Source: Cadophora sp. MPI-SDFR-AT-0126 (taxonomy: Eukaryota; Ascomycota; Leotiomycetes; Helotiales; Ploettnerulaceae). From it: 64,000 nt of DNA. Location: NCBI GenBank assembly GCA_020747065.1, contig JAGMVK010000014.1:496001-560000 (forward strand), given 5' to 3'. A model generated the notes under the pieces. That model was not told where the DNA came from. It saw only the letters and a list, made by a program, of their open reading frames with translations, and did no database searches. A program made the translations under genes and the position numbers. Positions 24,414 to 35,072 of this stretch are shown here, piece after piece. How positions within the stretch are numbered: position 1 is the stretch's first letter; the number at the start of each line of letters is the position of its first letter.

Positions 24414-25581
24414 ATTGATAACAGAAGAAGCCAAAATCTAGTTGGTTCTCTCCTGCAGACTATTGAGGATTATTTATCGATTGCCATCCATATACAGTAG
24501 TTGAAAATATCTTCAGTACAGAGAGAACCACTTGAGGAGATTTATTGTTTCAAAGGTCCTTGTTGACCCCCCCCCCCCCCCATCATCAGCACCAGGTAGT
24601 ATTTTCTCTTCTTAACCTGCTTCTCCTGAGGCCTCAAGGTGAACCAAGAAAGTAAATTAATTGAACATGATTCAACGATCAATCTAAATGCTTTGAATCT
24701 GCAATACAGATGCTAGTGACTTCCCAGGGACCAATTCTGGAGTCAACAAGCAAACCACTAGACAATGGCCGCCATGCATCGGTTTGCCCCCTGAACATCT
24801 AGCTCATGACAGAATTTCTGATCAAAAATAGCAAGTACGACAACAATAAGTATCAGACTCAGCTGTACTTGTAGCACTCCGCACAAAATTGAGTGATGGG
24901 CGAAAGTTGACTCCAAAGGCAAGCTCGGTTAGTCGCACTAGTTCCCCCCTTTTCGAGCTCGCTAAGGAATCCACGAGGCCAAGGCTGAGGACAATTCTAT
25001 GCTTGAGTCAACAAGGCTACGAATCGTATCGTGGTATCTAGACTGCTTGCGCAGACAACTTCATGCTTGTTTGAACGACAGTGCTGTGGTTGGTGAGTAT
25101 TTGCAGGTAAGACGACGAGTCTTGAACAACGAAATTCCAAACATTCAAGTAATGTCTTCTTTACTGCATTCCAATTTCGTTGTGCAGGAATTTTGCAACC
25201 TTTCAGCATCCATTTCTCTTGATACAAGGAACATATTGCCAGTACAAATTCTGGTCCTGTCAGGGAGATATTCAGCAAGGCTACTCAACGGGCGACTTCA
25301 TACTTTCGACTCCCGTAAAGACACCGGAACATCCTTACCTGTTTGGCAGAATTTCGAGCCGCCTTTTATTTCATTTCTAGATAAACGTGAGATTACACAT
25401 CCAATCGTTTTCAAAGAGTAAAAGCATTGAGCTGTCTCTTATCTTTCACCACCAACCCCCAAAGCCCACTATTTACCGCCAGCACCAGACAAAGCATTCA
25501 CACATTCTCTGACACAACAACTCTCTCTCACGACAACACAGATCTGTCATCACATAAGCTTCAGCTAACGTTGACGACAAC
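24414..25581. other. Intergenic region with a 15-base C tract
   Basis: No supported gene. A homopolymer of 15 C lies at 24567-24581. Frames of up to 140 codons near 25000-25420 have no motif and uneven composition. The last 130 bases before 25582 are pyrimidine- and A-rich, as in a fungal leader. Confidence 0.5.
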
Positions 25582-26608
25582 ATGGAACGCTTCATCGTCC
25601 CCGTCCTCAAGCACGGCGGGCTCGTCTGCGAGATCGGCACAGAGGAGGAAAAGCGAACATACGAGAGAGACAGAGCGAGAGTCAAGAACGTCAAGAAGAT
25701 GTTGGAGATGGGTCAATCGCAGATGCTTATGCGTTCTCAGCACCACAATCAAAGTCAATACCAAAGCCAGTACCAAATTCGCAGCAAAAGTCGGAGCCAC
25801 AGCAATAACTCAACCGCACTTTCAGATTCCTTCGTCTTGACTGGCAGCGAGTTCCTCGAACAGATGCCAAAGCCATATCTTACTGGATATGAGAGCTGGC
25901 GCGCTGAGAAGGAACTGAAAGAGGCTTTGGAGACCGACATGTTCAAGGTATCGCCGATTGAGGAGGATGAAGAGACAGGAAAGGATATGGCCGGCGAAAA
26001 CTTGAGCAAGGACAGCAGTAACGAGAAAGAGAATCAGAAGAGCCGCCGGATCTTGCAGAGTGCTTACAAAGAGATGCAGATCGAAAAGAAAAAAGGCAAG
26101 GAGAATGAGAAGAGCAGCTTGACTTCGCAAGGTGGCTATAATGGTGTAGACGAGGGACACGGAAAGGAGAAGGGGAACCGTTCTACGCCAAGTAATTACG
26201 AGGCCATGGGACTACGCACACGTGAGGAGATCGAGCGGGAGTGGAAGGCAAAGGAGGAGCGAGATATCACTAGACGTGCGTAAGTAACCGGCGACTACGA
26301 GAATAATATGGAGATGAAGTCGCAGCGCAGCTTGGATGGCTTTAAGCCTAGTTTGCTTGGGGTTGCCCTGAAGGATAACCACCATGACGAGCACTGACGA
26401 GGACAGCGATGAAGATGATTTGAACACGGGACTTAGAAAGCGAGCAGAGGAAGTCACTCGACGTGGATATGGCAAGAAGCAGAGCGAGGCTAAGGAGGAC
26501 GTTGCTGGAATTGGTGGCATTGCTAAGAACAACGCTCGCGTCAAGCCTCATACTCGCAACGGAAACGACATGCAAAGGACGCTACGATCAATCCAAGACC
26601 AAACGTAG
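25582..26608 (+). CDS. Charged, probably disordered protein of unknown function
   Basis: Two exons (25582-26279, 26407-26608) join in frame to 299 residues. The donor is GTAAGT, the acceptor GACAG, and the phase is right (GC plus C gives Ala). The N terminus reads MERFIVPVLKHGGLV, followed by Gln/Ser/Arg-rich sequence (about 55-80), a segment with PKPYLTGYESWRAEKELKEAL (about 95-115), then Glu/Lys-rich sequence with likely helical or coiled-coil stretches. The second exon is acidic then basic (ADEDDLNTGLRKRAEE). Without the intron, the first frame would stop just after exon 1 and leave the second frame unexplained; the matching composition on both sides supports splicing. I do not recognise the family and infer no function. 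Confidence 0.6.
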
Positions 26609-26787
26609 AACAGACGAAAGACAGCGGCAATATACCGAAGCGTGTCCCGAGGCCGATATACAGACCGTCATTCCAGGGTGCTCGAGACCGTCAGACTTGA
26701 GTTGATGATCTGCGATTTCATAGCTTCCCAAGCAAATGCAACAACTATCAGAATTGTACAACAAATGAGATTTCGTTTACTAGGGCA

Positions 26788-28042
26788 TTAAGCTTTCTTC
26801 TTGTTGGATCGACCTCTCCTGGGCTTCACCTCCACCTCCTTCTCCGCCGAATCGTCCTTTACTACATCTTCGTCGTCCTCGGCATCAATGATCTCGCCAG
26901 ATCCGGAATCATCCTCTTCGGCCTTGATATCCTCTCCGGATGTCGGGCTCGCCGGCTCCTGTGTCTCAATCCTTTCTTTCATTTCCTGTACGACTTTCAC
27001 GGCTTCATCTTCCTCACCGTTCATAGCTCCACATCCAAAACACCGCCATCTCCCAAGATCTGATAGTGTTTTCGTTCCAGGTGGAGCTTGGCCATTGACA
27101 AGCCGACAATTTTTGCATATCAACGCCACGCGGTTCTTCGGCGATGTCTCGTCCTCTCCTAGCAATAGATCCAACACTCGGTCATACCAATTTCCACCAG
27201 AAATCGACTCTGCACTTTGCGCATATTGTGGGGGAGCAGAGTAGGCGTTTGGTGAGAATTCTGCCTGTGGTGGAGGTCCCACGGATGCAGGCTGTGCTTG
27301 CGGTGCTTGTGGCTTTGGCGACGAATATGGCGAGGGAAATAAATGCTGGGGAGGGCTCCTTTGGGGGAGTGGTTGAGGAGTTGAAGGCTGACTTGGGATC
27401 TGATCTGGACGGTAGATATTTGCCGTAGCTGGTAGGCCCATGGAAGTCCTATTCGGCTGCTTCTGGACCTTTTGGCCTTTTGGTGCAGCTGGCTTCTTTG
27501 GTTTTGGTGTAGCCCCGCCATATTTTTCAAGCAATTCTTGTGTAGAGTTGTATTTTGTGGCTGCCTTCAGCTTCTCAATAGTTGTTGTCCTCTCGGCTTG
27601 CTGGTCCTCTAGACGCTGCGTGACGGTATCGATACGATAGGTGTAGTAGGTGGTAATGCCATTACGCACAAGATAAATGCTGTGACGGTTAGTTCAAGGG
27701 GACTTTTGAACCAGACATCGAGGGTTTGCTGCCTACATCATTGGAGCTCCAGAAAGAGCTGTATATTCCACCACACCCCAGTTCTTCCACCCTACGACTA
27801 GGAATAGGACCACGAAGCATAGCAGGTATGCGAAGCTGGTATAAAGGGTCCATAATGCCTTGAAGCGCCGCTGGTGCTGTCTCAGCGAGTCGAGCTGTCC
27901 TTGAGATTTGGTGATTTTGTTCGCAAGGCTGATGAGGGACTTCTCAAAGCTGGCGGGAGAGTTTGCTTCGCCCTAGAAATATTAGCATAGGTCGAAATAC
28001 TGCATGACATAGCCCTACCTTCCATGGCCACAGGGATACCAT
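26788..28042 (-). CDS. LNP1: Lunapark-like ER tubule junction protein
   Basis: Three exons (28042-28019, 27972-27737, 27679-26788) give 383 residues. A tiny first exon (MVSLWPWK) is followed by a coiled-coil-like helix, a membrane segment near 40-65 (LLCFVVLFLVVGW) and a second near 72-95 (SGAPMIIYLVRNG, formed across the second splice). This is the double hairpin that puts Lunapark in the ER membrane with both ends in the cytosol. After a Pro/Gln-rich linker comes the lunapark zinc ribbon, with Cys pairs CKNC at 275-278 and CFGC at 300-303, preceded by WYDRVLDLLLGEDE. The tail is acidic and ends in a basic cluster (RRGRSNKKKA). Lunapark stabilises three-way junctions of ER tubules, opposing Sey1/atlastin fusion. 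It is divergent from a golgin gene 320 bases away. Confidence 0.9.
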
Positions 28043-28361
28043 TTTGAAGCTATTCTGTTGTCATGGTGCGGCTGTTGAAGAGGGAAGAGGAGGAAGCTTG
28101 TCAATAGTGAGTGACGCGGACGCGGGAGTGAAGGTGGCTCTGAAAGAGCTCAGGCCTGTCAAACTGCCAAGCCCAGCCTTGGGCCACGCCGGCCAAAGTC
28201 GCGACGCTATGTTCAATGCTTCGAGTGCCAGATATGTCAATTTGGACTTTTTGGATACTTCACTTATCCCATTCTGCCATTCTCACTTGTAACATTGATG
28301 CCATGCTCTTGTCAACTTGTCCTTACTTCTTCAATTAGATAATTAATACAGTGGTCTAAAC
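28043..28361. promoter_or_regulatory. Short divergent promoter between the Lunapark and GRIP golgin genes
   Basis: Only 319 bases separate the two start codons, on opposite strands, so both promoters must lie here. This is inferred from layout; no specific factor site was identified. Confidence 0.65.
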
Positions 28362-31300
28362 ATGTTCCAAGTAAGCATTTCCCCAAACTCTGACAGCCTT
28401 GGGATTCGAAATCTGACTTCTCAACAGCGACTCAAAGGGGCTATAGACTCCCGCATTGCTGAAGAACAAGCCCGTGCCAAAGCAGCTCCCCCTGCTGCAA
28501 GATCTGCTTCAACAGCTCGACGATCCAGTTCAAGAACCGACTCTCCCGCCTCGAAGCCAAGACGACCGCGGCCGAAGGACAATGAAGGCCCAATTGCGCG
28601 AGGTCCAGACCCTTCCGAATTCGAGAACGCCTTTGTGATAGAAGACGAGTCTGAGGGGCCATCGAGAGTGGGTACACCTGCAATTGGAGATGAGAAAGCA
28701 CCTCAGTCGGCGGACAACATGCCGCCCCCTACGATCGTTTCTGGGGAAGGGGGGGAGAAGGCAGTGGATGCTGCTGCAGATGCGCCAGCAGCTCCGGCGC
28801 CTGTTGAACTACCAGCAGATGTGCGGACAAAGCTGCGGAAGCTTGAGAAAATGGAATCGAGATATGCAGGCAAGCAGGGAAGTCCTGGTAGTGAATATCT
28901 TATGCTGACAGTTTACCTAGACCTTCTGCGATCTTACCGTATAGCGCATGCTCGAGCAGTTTCGATAGAGCCTTTCGAGAAGACTTTGAAGGAACATACC
29001 CCTCTTGCGACCATTTCCGACCCAGATGCGCTTGTGGAATACCTGAATCAACTCAATTTGAAAGGGGACATGGTTATGGATGAATTCAAGCGTGTTTCTG
29101 CCGATCGGGACGAGTATAAGAAGAAGCTTGAGAAATCCGAAAAAGAAGCTTCTGCGGTTAAGGAGGAACTTGCGGCTCTCAAAGGCTCTTCTGGCGCAAG
29201 TGTTGATGCTACAACCGAAAAGGCAGACACTGCAAGTATTGACACGCCAACTGCTTCAGTCAAGTCGCCCGCTTCTTCTGTCATGAGACTCTTTTCCCCG
29301 AAGCAGAAGCCCGAGATCACGGACAATAAAGATGTCAGTGAGGAATTCTTTTCATACGATGACGAGATTCCAAGGTTGCAGACGGAGGTCAAGGAGAAGA
29401 CTGCCGAAGTTGAAGAACTCAAGTCCAAGGTCTCAACTCTAGAAAAAGACCTGGCGACGGCTCAAGAGTTAAGTTCTGGCTTAGTGAGCGATCTCGAGAA
29501 GGCTACAAGGGAGCTTAATATATCGAAAGAAGCTGTTGTCGAAGATCAAAGCCTTAGAGAGAAGTTGGAAGCGCAAACGGAAGAAATTCGAGTCTTGAAG
29601 GATAAGTTACAGACTACGGAGAGTCAGCTAGCAGTTCTTGAAACCGACTTGGCAGATCAAAAGCTGTCATCGGATAACAAGATTGCATCTCTAGAGACCG
29701 ATCTTGTCAGTCAGAAGGAGGCATCAGCAAAAGACCTGAAGTCCGAAGCCGATGCCCGCAACGAAGCCGAGACCCACCGCGAGATGGTAGATGCGCAGAT
29801 CAAGGAACTAGAGGCCGCCAAAGCTATCGATGTGAAGAGGATAGAAGAGCTTTGTGAGGAGATCCAAGACCTGAAAAAGCAAGCCGAGGAAGCTGCAAAC
29901 CATGAAGCAGAAGAACCAACCAAGATCGCGCCCACGCCAACTTCCGAAGCTCCAGCTCAGGCGGCAGCCACAGGGGCAGCGAAGAAAAAGAACAAGAAAA
30001 AGAAGAAGGTCGGAAATGCTACGGCCGCAGCTTCTAAGGAAGATGCATCTGAAAAGGCTCCCGAGTCAGTTCCGTCAACCCCAGTCGCCACAGATCTGCA
30101 AGCCGAGGTGGACAGGTTGAAAGCGGAAGTTGCAGATCGAGATTCGCAAATCGCAAAGCTGCAAAGTAAGCGCAAAACCGAGGAAGAACTTCGCGAGGAG
30201 CTTGAAAACATGCAGGACAATTTCCTCAACATCGGTCAAGAGCATGTGGAGGCTAAAGAACTTATCAAGACCCTCCGAAAAGAAAAGAAGGATCTCGAAG
30301 ACAAGATTGCCAATTTGGAGAAGGACATTGAGACTTATAAGAGTAGATTCAAAGATGTTGAGAAGGCGGAAACAGACTTGAAGTCCTTGACTGCAGAATA
30401 CGAAGACTTGAAAACAAAGTCTGCCGCTCTTCAAACCGATCTTGGAGCAGCCCAGCAATTAGCCACTTCAAGATACAGGGATTTGACGGATCTTAGGGAT
30501 GTGTTACAGAAGGCTCAGCCTGAACTCAAGTCTCTACGCACAGAGAATGCGACCCTGAAGGCGACCAAGGATGAGTTAGCTGCCAAAACATCGGATTTGA
30601 GGCGTCTGGAGGCCAGGGAAAGAGACCTTAAATCAGACATCAATAGCTTCAAGAAGCAGGCTACAGACAGTCAAAACGAGATACGAACACTGAACGAGAA
30701 GGTCACCCAAGAGACCAACGCCCGCCTACGAGCCGAAGATCAGAACCGTGTTGCCCAACGCGATATGAGAAGAGCGGAAGCTGAGAAAATTCAGCTTGCG
30801 GCTTCCGGAGAGAAATCATCAGCAGAGCTCGCCAAGGTCCAAGAAGAAGCTGGGAAGCTGAGAAGCAAAGTCCGTGACCTAGAAGATCAAGTCTTGAAAC
30901 TCACTAGTGAGTCCAAGGGCCTCAGGGAAGAAGTTGAACTTCGTGGATCCCAATACAACAATGCACAAGGACTGCTGGGTAGCATGCGCGACCAAGCCGG
31001 TGAGATGGCGATGCAACTTAAAGAAGCCAAGGAGCAGACCGAATCACTTGAGGAGGAACTGGCAGAAGTTCAACGACTTTTGAGCGAACGTACTCGCGAG
31101 GGCGAGACGATGCGTCGTCTTCTCGCTGATGTTGACGATAGAGCAGACGCCAAAGTCCGAGACATGAGAGAACGAATGGAAGCTGCAATTGAAGAGCGAG
31201 ATCGCGCGGAAGACGAAGCTAGTACAAATGGCAGACGTCGAGCACGAGAAGTCGACGAACTTAAAGGACGCATCCGAGATTTCGAGCGTGACCTGAAGCG

Positions 31301-31898
31301 AGCCAACGACGAAAAGGGTGAGCTCGAACATGCTGAAAAAGAATGGAAGCGCAAACGCAACGAGCTCGAAGCCATCGCTGAGAATGCCACTAAAGATGCA
31401 GGAGAAATCCGGTCTGCGATGACCGAACTTCGTGATGCCCTAGATGGCAGCGAGAAGCAAGCGAGAGACGCTGAGAAGCAACGAGCTGATCTCCGCCGCA
31501 TTCTCGATGAGGCTAATCAGAAATACGAGAAGTTACAGAAGGAATTCAGAGCCTTGCAAGCTAAGCAGATGAAGCTGAACGAGTCGAGTTCGAGGAGTTC
31601 CATTGATAGTGGACGCTCCAATACGCCGGTCAATGGGTCCGCACAGACAGGAAAGATGGACTATGTGTATTTGAAAACCATCTTGCTGCAATTTTTGGAG
31701 CAGAAGGATAAGAAGAGGCAGGCGGATTTGGTCAAGACTGTCCTAGGGCAGTTGTTGCATTTTGATAAGTATGGAGACCCTCTCGCTTCCCAGCATGCAT
31801 GCCCCCTCGACCCCCGTGTGTGTAGAATTTACAGAACTCAGTGCTGACAACCATCAAGAAAGGACCAAGAAAAGTGGATTGCGGCGATTTCGAAATAA
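28362..31898 (+). CDS. IMH1: GRIP-domain golgin (IMH1-like)
   Basis: Three exons (28362-28370, 28428-31768, 31859-31898) give 1129 residues. Exon 1 is only nine bases (MFQ); splicing joins it to RLKGAIDSRIAEEQ, the conserved golgin start. Residues from about 220 to 1080 are almost continuous Glu/Lys/Leu heptads (long coiled coil), broken by Ala/Pro-rich linkers and a Lys run near 545. The C terminus is a GRIP domain: YVYLKTILLQFLEQKDK, then VLGQLLHFD, completed by the last short exon (KKDQEKWIAAI). The GRIP domain binds Arl1-GTP on the trans-Golgi, and the coiled coil tethers incoming vesicles. Reading through the last intron would replace the end of GRIP with unrelated residues, which supports the spliced end. 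Confidence 0.9.
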
Positions 31899-32304
31899 GA
31901 GTGAGCATGGTAAAGGGTGGTTGGCATGGACGGAGTTCTTATGGGATCAGCGGTCATTGAACAACGAGCAAGCGAGAATTGATACGATAGAGAGCGGTAC
32001 TTGATGGGAAAGGAATCTTTGTATAGTAAGGGAGTTGTACAATGAATTTTGGACGGGGGCAGCTGCCCTCAAAGACTGGTCTGCATGTTTTTTGCTGCTA
32101 TGGAAGGATCTCTCCAAGCCAAATCCCGTCGTTGATGCCATATTGTTACTGTCTTAAGTCAGTTGCAGCTGCCCGCTTCCATACGTTGTTGACTCTGGTC
32201 AGAAGGGGCTTAGCAGCTTGGCATTCTCTCATATCAATTCATCCTCGCCTATCATCAACCAACCTCAACATTTGGGTCCAAAGCAACAAAGCCTCGTCTT
32301 GAAG
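31899..32304. other. Intergenic spacer before the zinc-cluster regulator
   Basis: About 400 bases with the 3' end of the golgin transcript and the promoter of the regulator. An in-frame Met at 32218 could extend the regulator by 29 residues, but those residues have no family pattern. Confidence 0.5.
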
Positions 32305-34501
32305 ATGAACACCAGCCATAGCAGGACGTCGGCATCAGATCGACCAGCATGCACAATCTGCAGAGACGACAAGACAAGATGTGATCGAGCCGACCCTGAA
32401 TGCAGTCGTTGCGTGAGGCTTCGAAAGCGCTGTCGCTACGAGAGAAGGTCGCGCGTTGGAATGGCGCGTCAAGTGGCTGAACTGCACGAAAGAGTGGGTG
32501 AGTATTCTGCGGGCGAGTTTGATTGCATCTCTATTGTTTTACTCACACATGTTCCAGAGAAAGCCGAAGCACAGCTAGCGGCTTCGTTGGGCCACCCTTC
32601 GTCGAATCAAACTGCACGTGCTGCTCCAAGCATCGACACACTGAGTACCATGGATCCTCTATTCCTGCATCCTCCCGAGTTCATCCAATTTGATACAGAG
32701 GAGAATGAAGTGATGATCAATTGGTCGAACAGTATCCACGGACCCCAGGGTTCCACAACTGGCGATCAACAAATGGCCATGGAACGTGAGGCTTCACTTA
32801 CTTGGGACATGTGAGAACTGTTCAGAATCCCAAAGAATTTTCGCACTGACGTTATTGTAGGGTTGCCGCCAATAATGATCATGCGAATCTCGATGGGTTG
32901 CTTGGGCAATCGAACTTGCTTGCCGATTTTTCTGCTCCCACAGCTGGTCGAGACTATGGAGGCAGTCGAGATGGTCGATTCTCCGATACTGTAAAGCCAC
33001 CAAGTGACTCCACAGTGCCGAAAGAGGAACTGGAATTCTTGTGAGTGCTCCCCCACTATGTAGTATTTCATCAACCAAACCGTCAAATAGGCACAAACAA
33101 TTTTTCCAAGTCTGGTCTCCAGCACTGCCGATTATCTATGAGGGTCGTTTCAAGGCAGAGTTATCTGTCCATCAGCCTTCCAATTCCGCTTTGTGCCTCA
33201 GCTATGCAGTTGCACTACTCGGAGCAACGAATTTACCGAGTCACGAACATTTGCAAGACAATCTGCTTGCCACGTCTCGCAAATATTTGGATCATTGCGA
33301 AACATCGCAGGATGGCAAGGAGATCAGTCTGGACTTAGTACAGGCATTGATACTGATATTCAGGCATGCTCTGGCAGCAAAGAGCAACTTCAGTCAAGCT
33401 AGGATTGCCCTTGGACGCGCAATCCAATTTGGGAAGATCTTTAGTCTTCATCAGATGGACATTGTAAAAGAGACTAGCTTTCAATTGTGGCATCTCCGGT
33501 CACAATTACAGCCAACCAGTGATGTAGCGGTTTTAGAGGAGAGACGACGCACCTTCTGGGCCCTCTATATCTTTGACAGCTACGCAAGTACAAGAACTGG
33601 AATGCCTTGCCAGTTGGTTGACGATAATGATGATGATGTATGTACCTAAGTGTCCTGAAGATAAGTGCTAATTTGACTAGTTTCATGTCAAGCTTATCAA
33701 CCTACCAAGCCCAGGAACACTTGGCCCGAATTTTACCCCACTGTCACCACCCATCTCCCTCACTTCATCTCGTCAAGACGCTTCTTGGATAAGTTCTTGG
33801 GCAGCTGTTGCTGTGATGGTAGAGCTTGCATTCCGAATATTCAATCATTGCAGAGCCTCACACAACAGGACCGCTACCCGAGGATTCTGGGATCGACACT
33901 ACGGACTTGTCAAGGATGTGGCTTCAGTGACACAGGTACTTCAAAAACACCTTGCTGAGTCCGCGATAGAAGAAGATTCGCTGGCTTTGTCTCTGGTAAT
34001 GAATCTTTCTGCTATGGAGATTCTACTTCACGAAACAGCAATCTTGGAAGCTATACGAGAAGCGCTTCCAGAAGCACTTGTCACTGGTAGTCGGAACGCG
34101 GCGCGAGCAGCTTCCAGCAAAATTGGCTCAGCGGTAAAGATCAACAGGCAGTCAGCGAATGAACAGGTAAGCCTCGAGATTCAACAAAATATTCTGCGGG
34201 ATTTGAATAACGCTGACATCCTTAGCGCGATATGTTCCTCACACTTCAGGCTCCTTTCATTGGGTGGCCAATTTACATGGCAATGAAGGTTTTGGCTGCA
34301 CGGCTCGAAGACCAACTTGAGCATGAACCACAGTTAGATGAACTTGAAAACATAGGGAGCTCCATGGCTCTATTGATGGAGGCACTAGACTCGATAGAAG
34401 ATCATGGCGGATTCTGGCATACTTCTGTGGGACCTGGTGCTGATACCTTGAAAAACTTCAAGTCGGCACAAGATACTGGACAACCTGCGCCCGAGGAATA
34501 G
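32305..34501 (+). CDS. Zn(II)2Cys6 fungal transcription factor
   Basis: Six exons (32305-32497, 32558-32810, 32861-33040, 33091-33637, 33681-34166, 34226-34501) join in frame to 644 residues. The binuclear zinc cluster is complete, with Cys at 16, 19, 26, 33, 36 and 43 and basic residues between (KTRC, RLRKRC), followed by a short helix likely to dimerise. The middle region (about 210-480) is a fungal-specific transcription factor domain: FFQVWSPALPIIYEGRF, ALGRAIQFGKIFSLHQ and EERRRTFWALYIFDSYAS. The linker is acidic and Ser/Thr/Pro-rich. Such proteins bind CGG half-sites and often control a nearby pathway or exporter. Here an MFS exporter gene follows on the same strand with a 571-base gap, making it the obvious candidate target (inference). 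Confidence 0.88.
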
Positions 34502-35072
34502 AACTCAAAGTTTCCAAGTACGCAACAATTCCTTGGAAGTCTTGCCCCATAGGGTAGGTCTGGGTGTCAATTGCCTCGGTCTCGATCGTTCACTGGAGCT
34601 TCTTCAAATATGTTGTTTACAGGCCTTGGGCGACCAACCGGCTAGGTTTGGGATTTTCTAATGAAAAAAAAAGTCATAGAACATGATTCATCTACGGAAG
34701 CTTGAGACACCGTGAGAAGTAAAGCTGGCCCTCTTGAATGCTCCCATGATTTAGCTTGAAGGAACGAAAAGGGGGCGAACTCGCTTAATTGACCAATCCC
34801 CACTGGCCGTCGGGCAATCGGCCGAAGGCGAAAGTTCATTGGGCAACAGCAACTCCCTTGAGGTCTTGTAAATACTATACTATAAGAATGAACGTGCTCG
34901 TCTTCCTTTCGTCTTTCTCATCAATCCACCTCTGGTTTTCAATTCTCAGGACTCCATCTTACAAAATTGGTACTCGACAGTGGAATCTAAGCATCAGTTC
35001 GATCTCCCAACACCACCTCGAATCATTCAAAGCCCGCATCTGCCTACGATCCGCCTTGAGTTCAACATAGTT
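34502..35072. other. Promoter region of the MFS exporter
   Basis: About 570 bases with no supported gene. It holds the 3' end of the regulator transcript and the exporter promoter. The track of codons upstream of 35073 is open but has no Met before it, so 35073 is taken as the start. Confidence 0.5.

Noticed and set aside
24999..25421. 140-codon open frame on the plus strand
   Set aside because: No motif and no continuation; overlaps another open frame of similar length on the minus strand.
26788..27244. Plus-strand Ser-rich frame opposite the Lunapark gene
   Set aside because: Antisense shadow of the acidic Lunapark tail.
29957..30458. Minus-strand hydrophobic Phe/Ser-rich frames opposite the golgin gene
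   Set aside because: Antisense of Lys/Glu-rich coiled coil gives Phe/Leu/Ser-rich frames; not genes.
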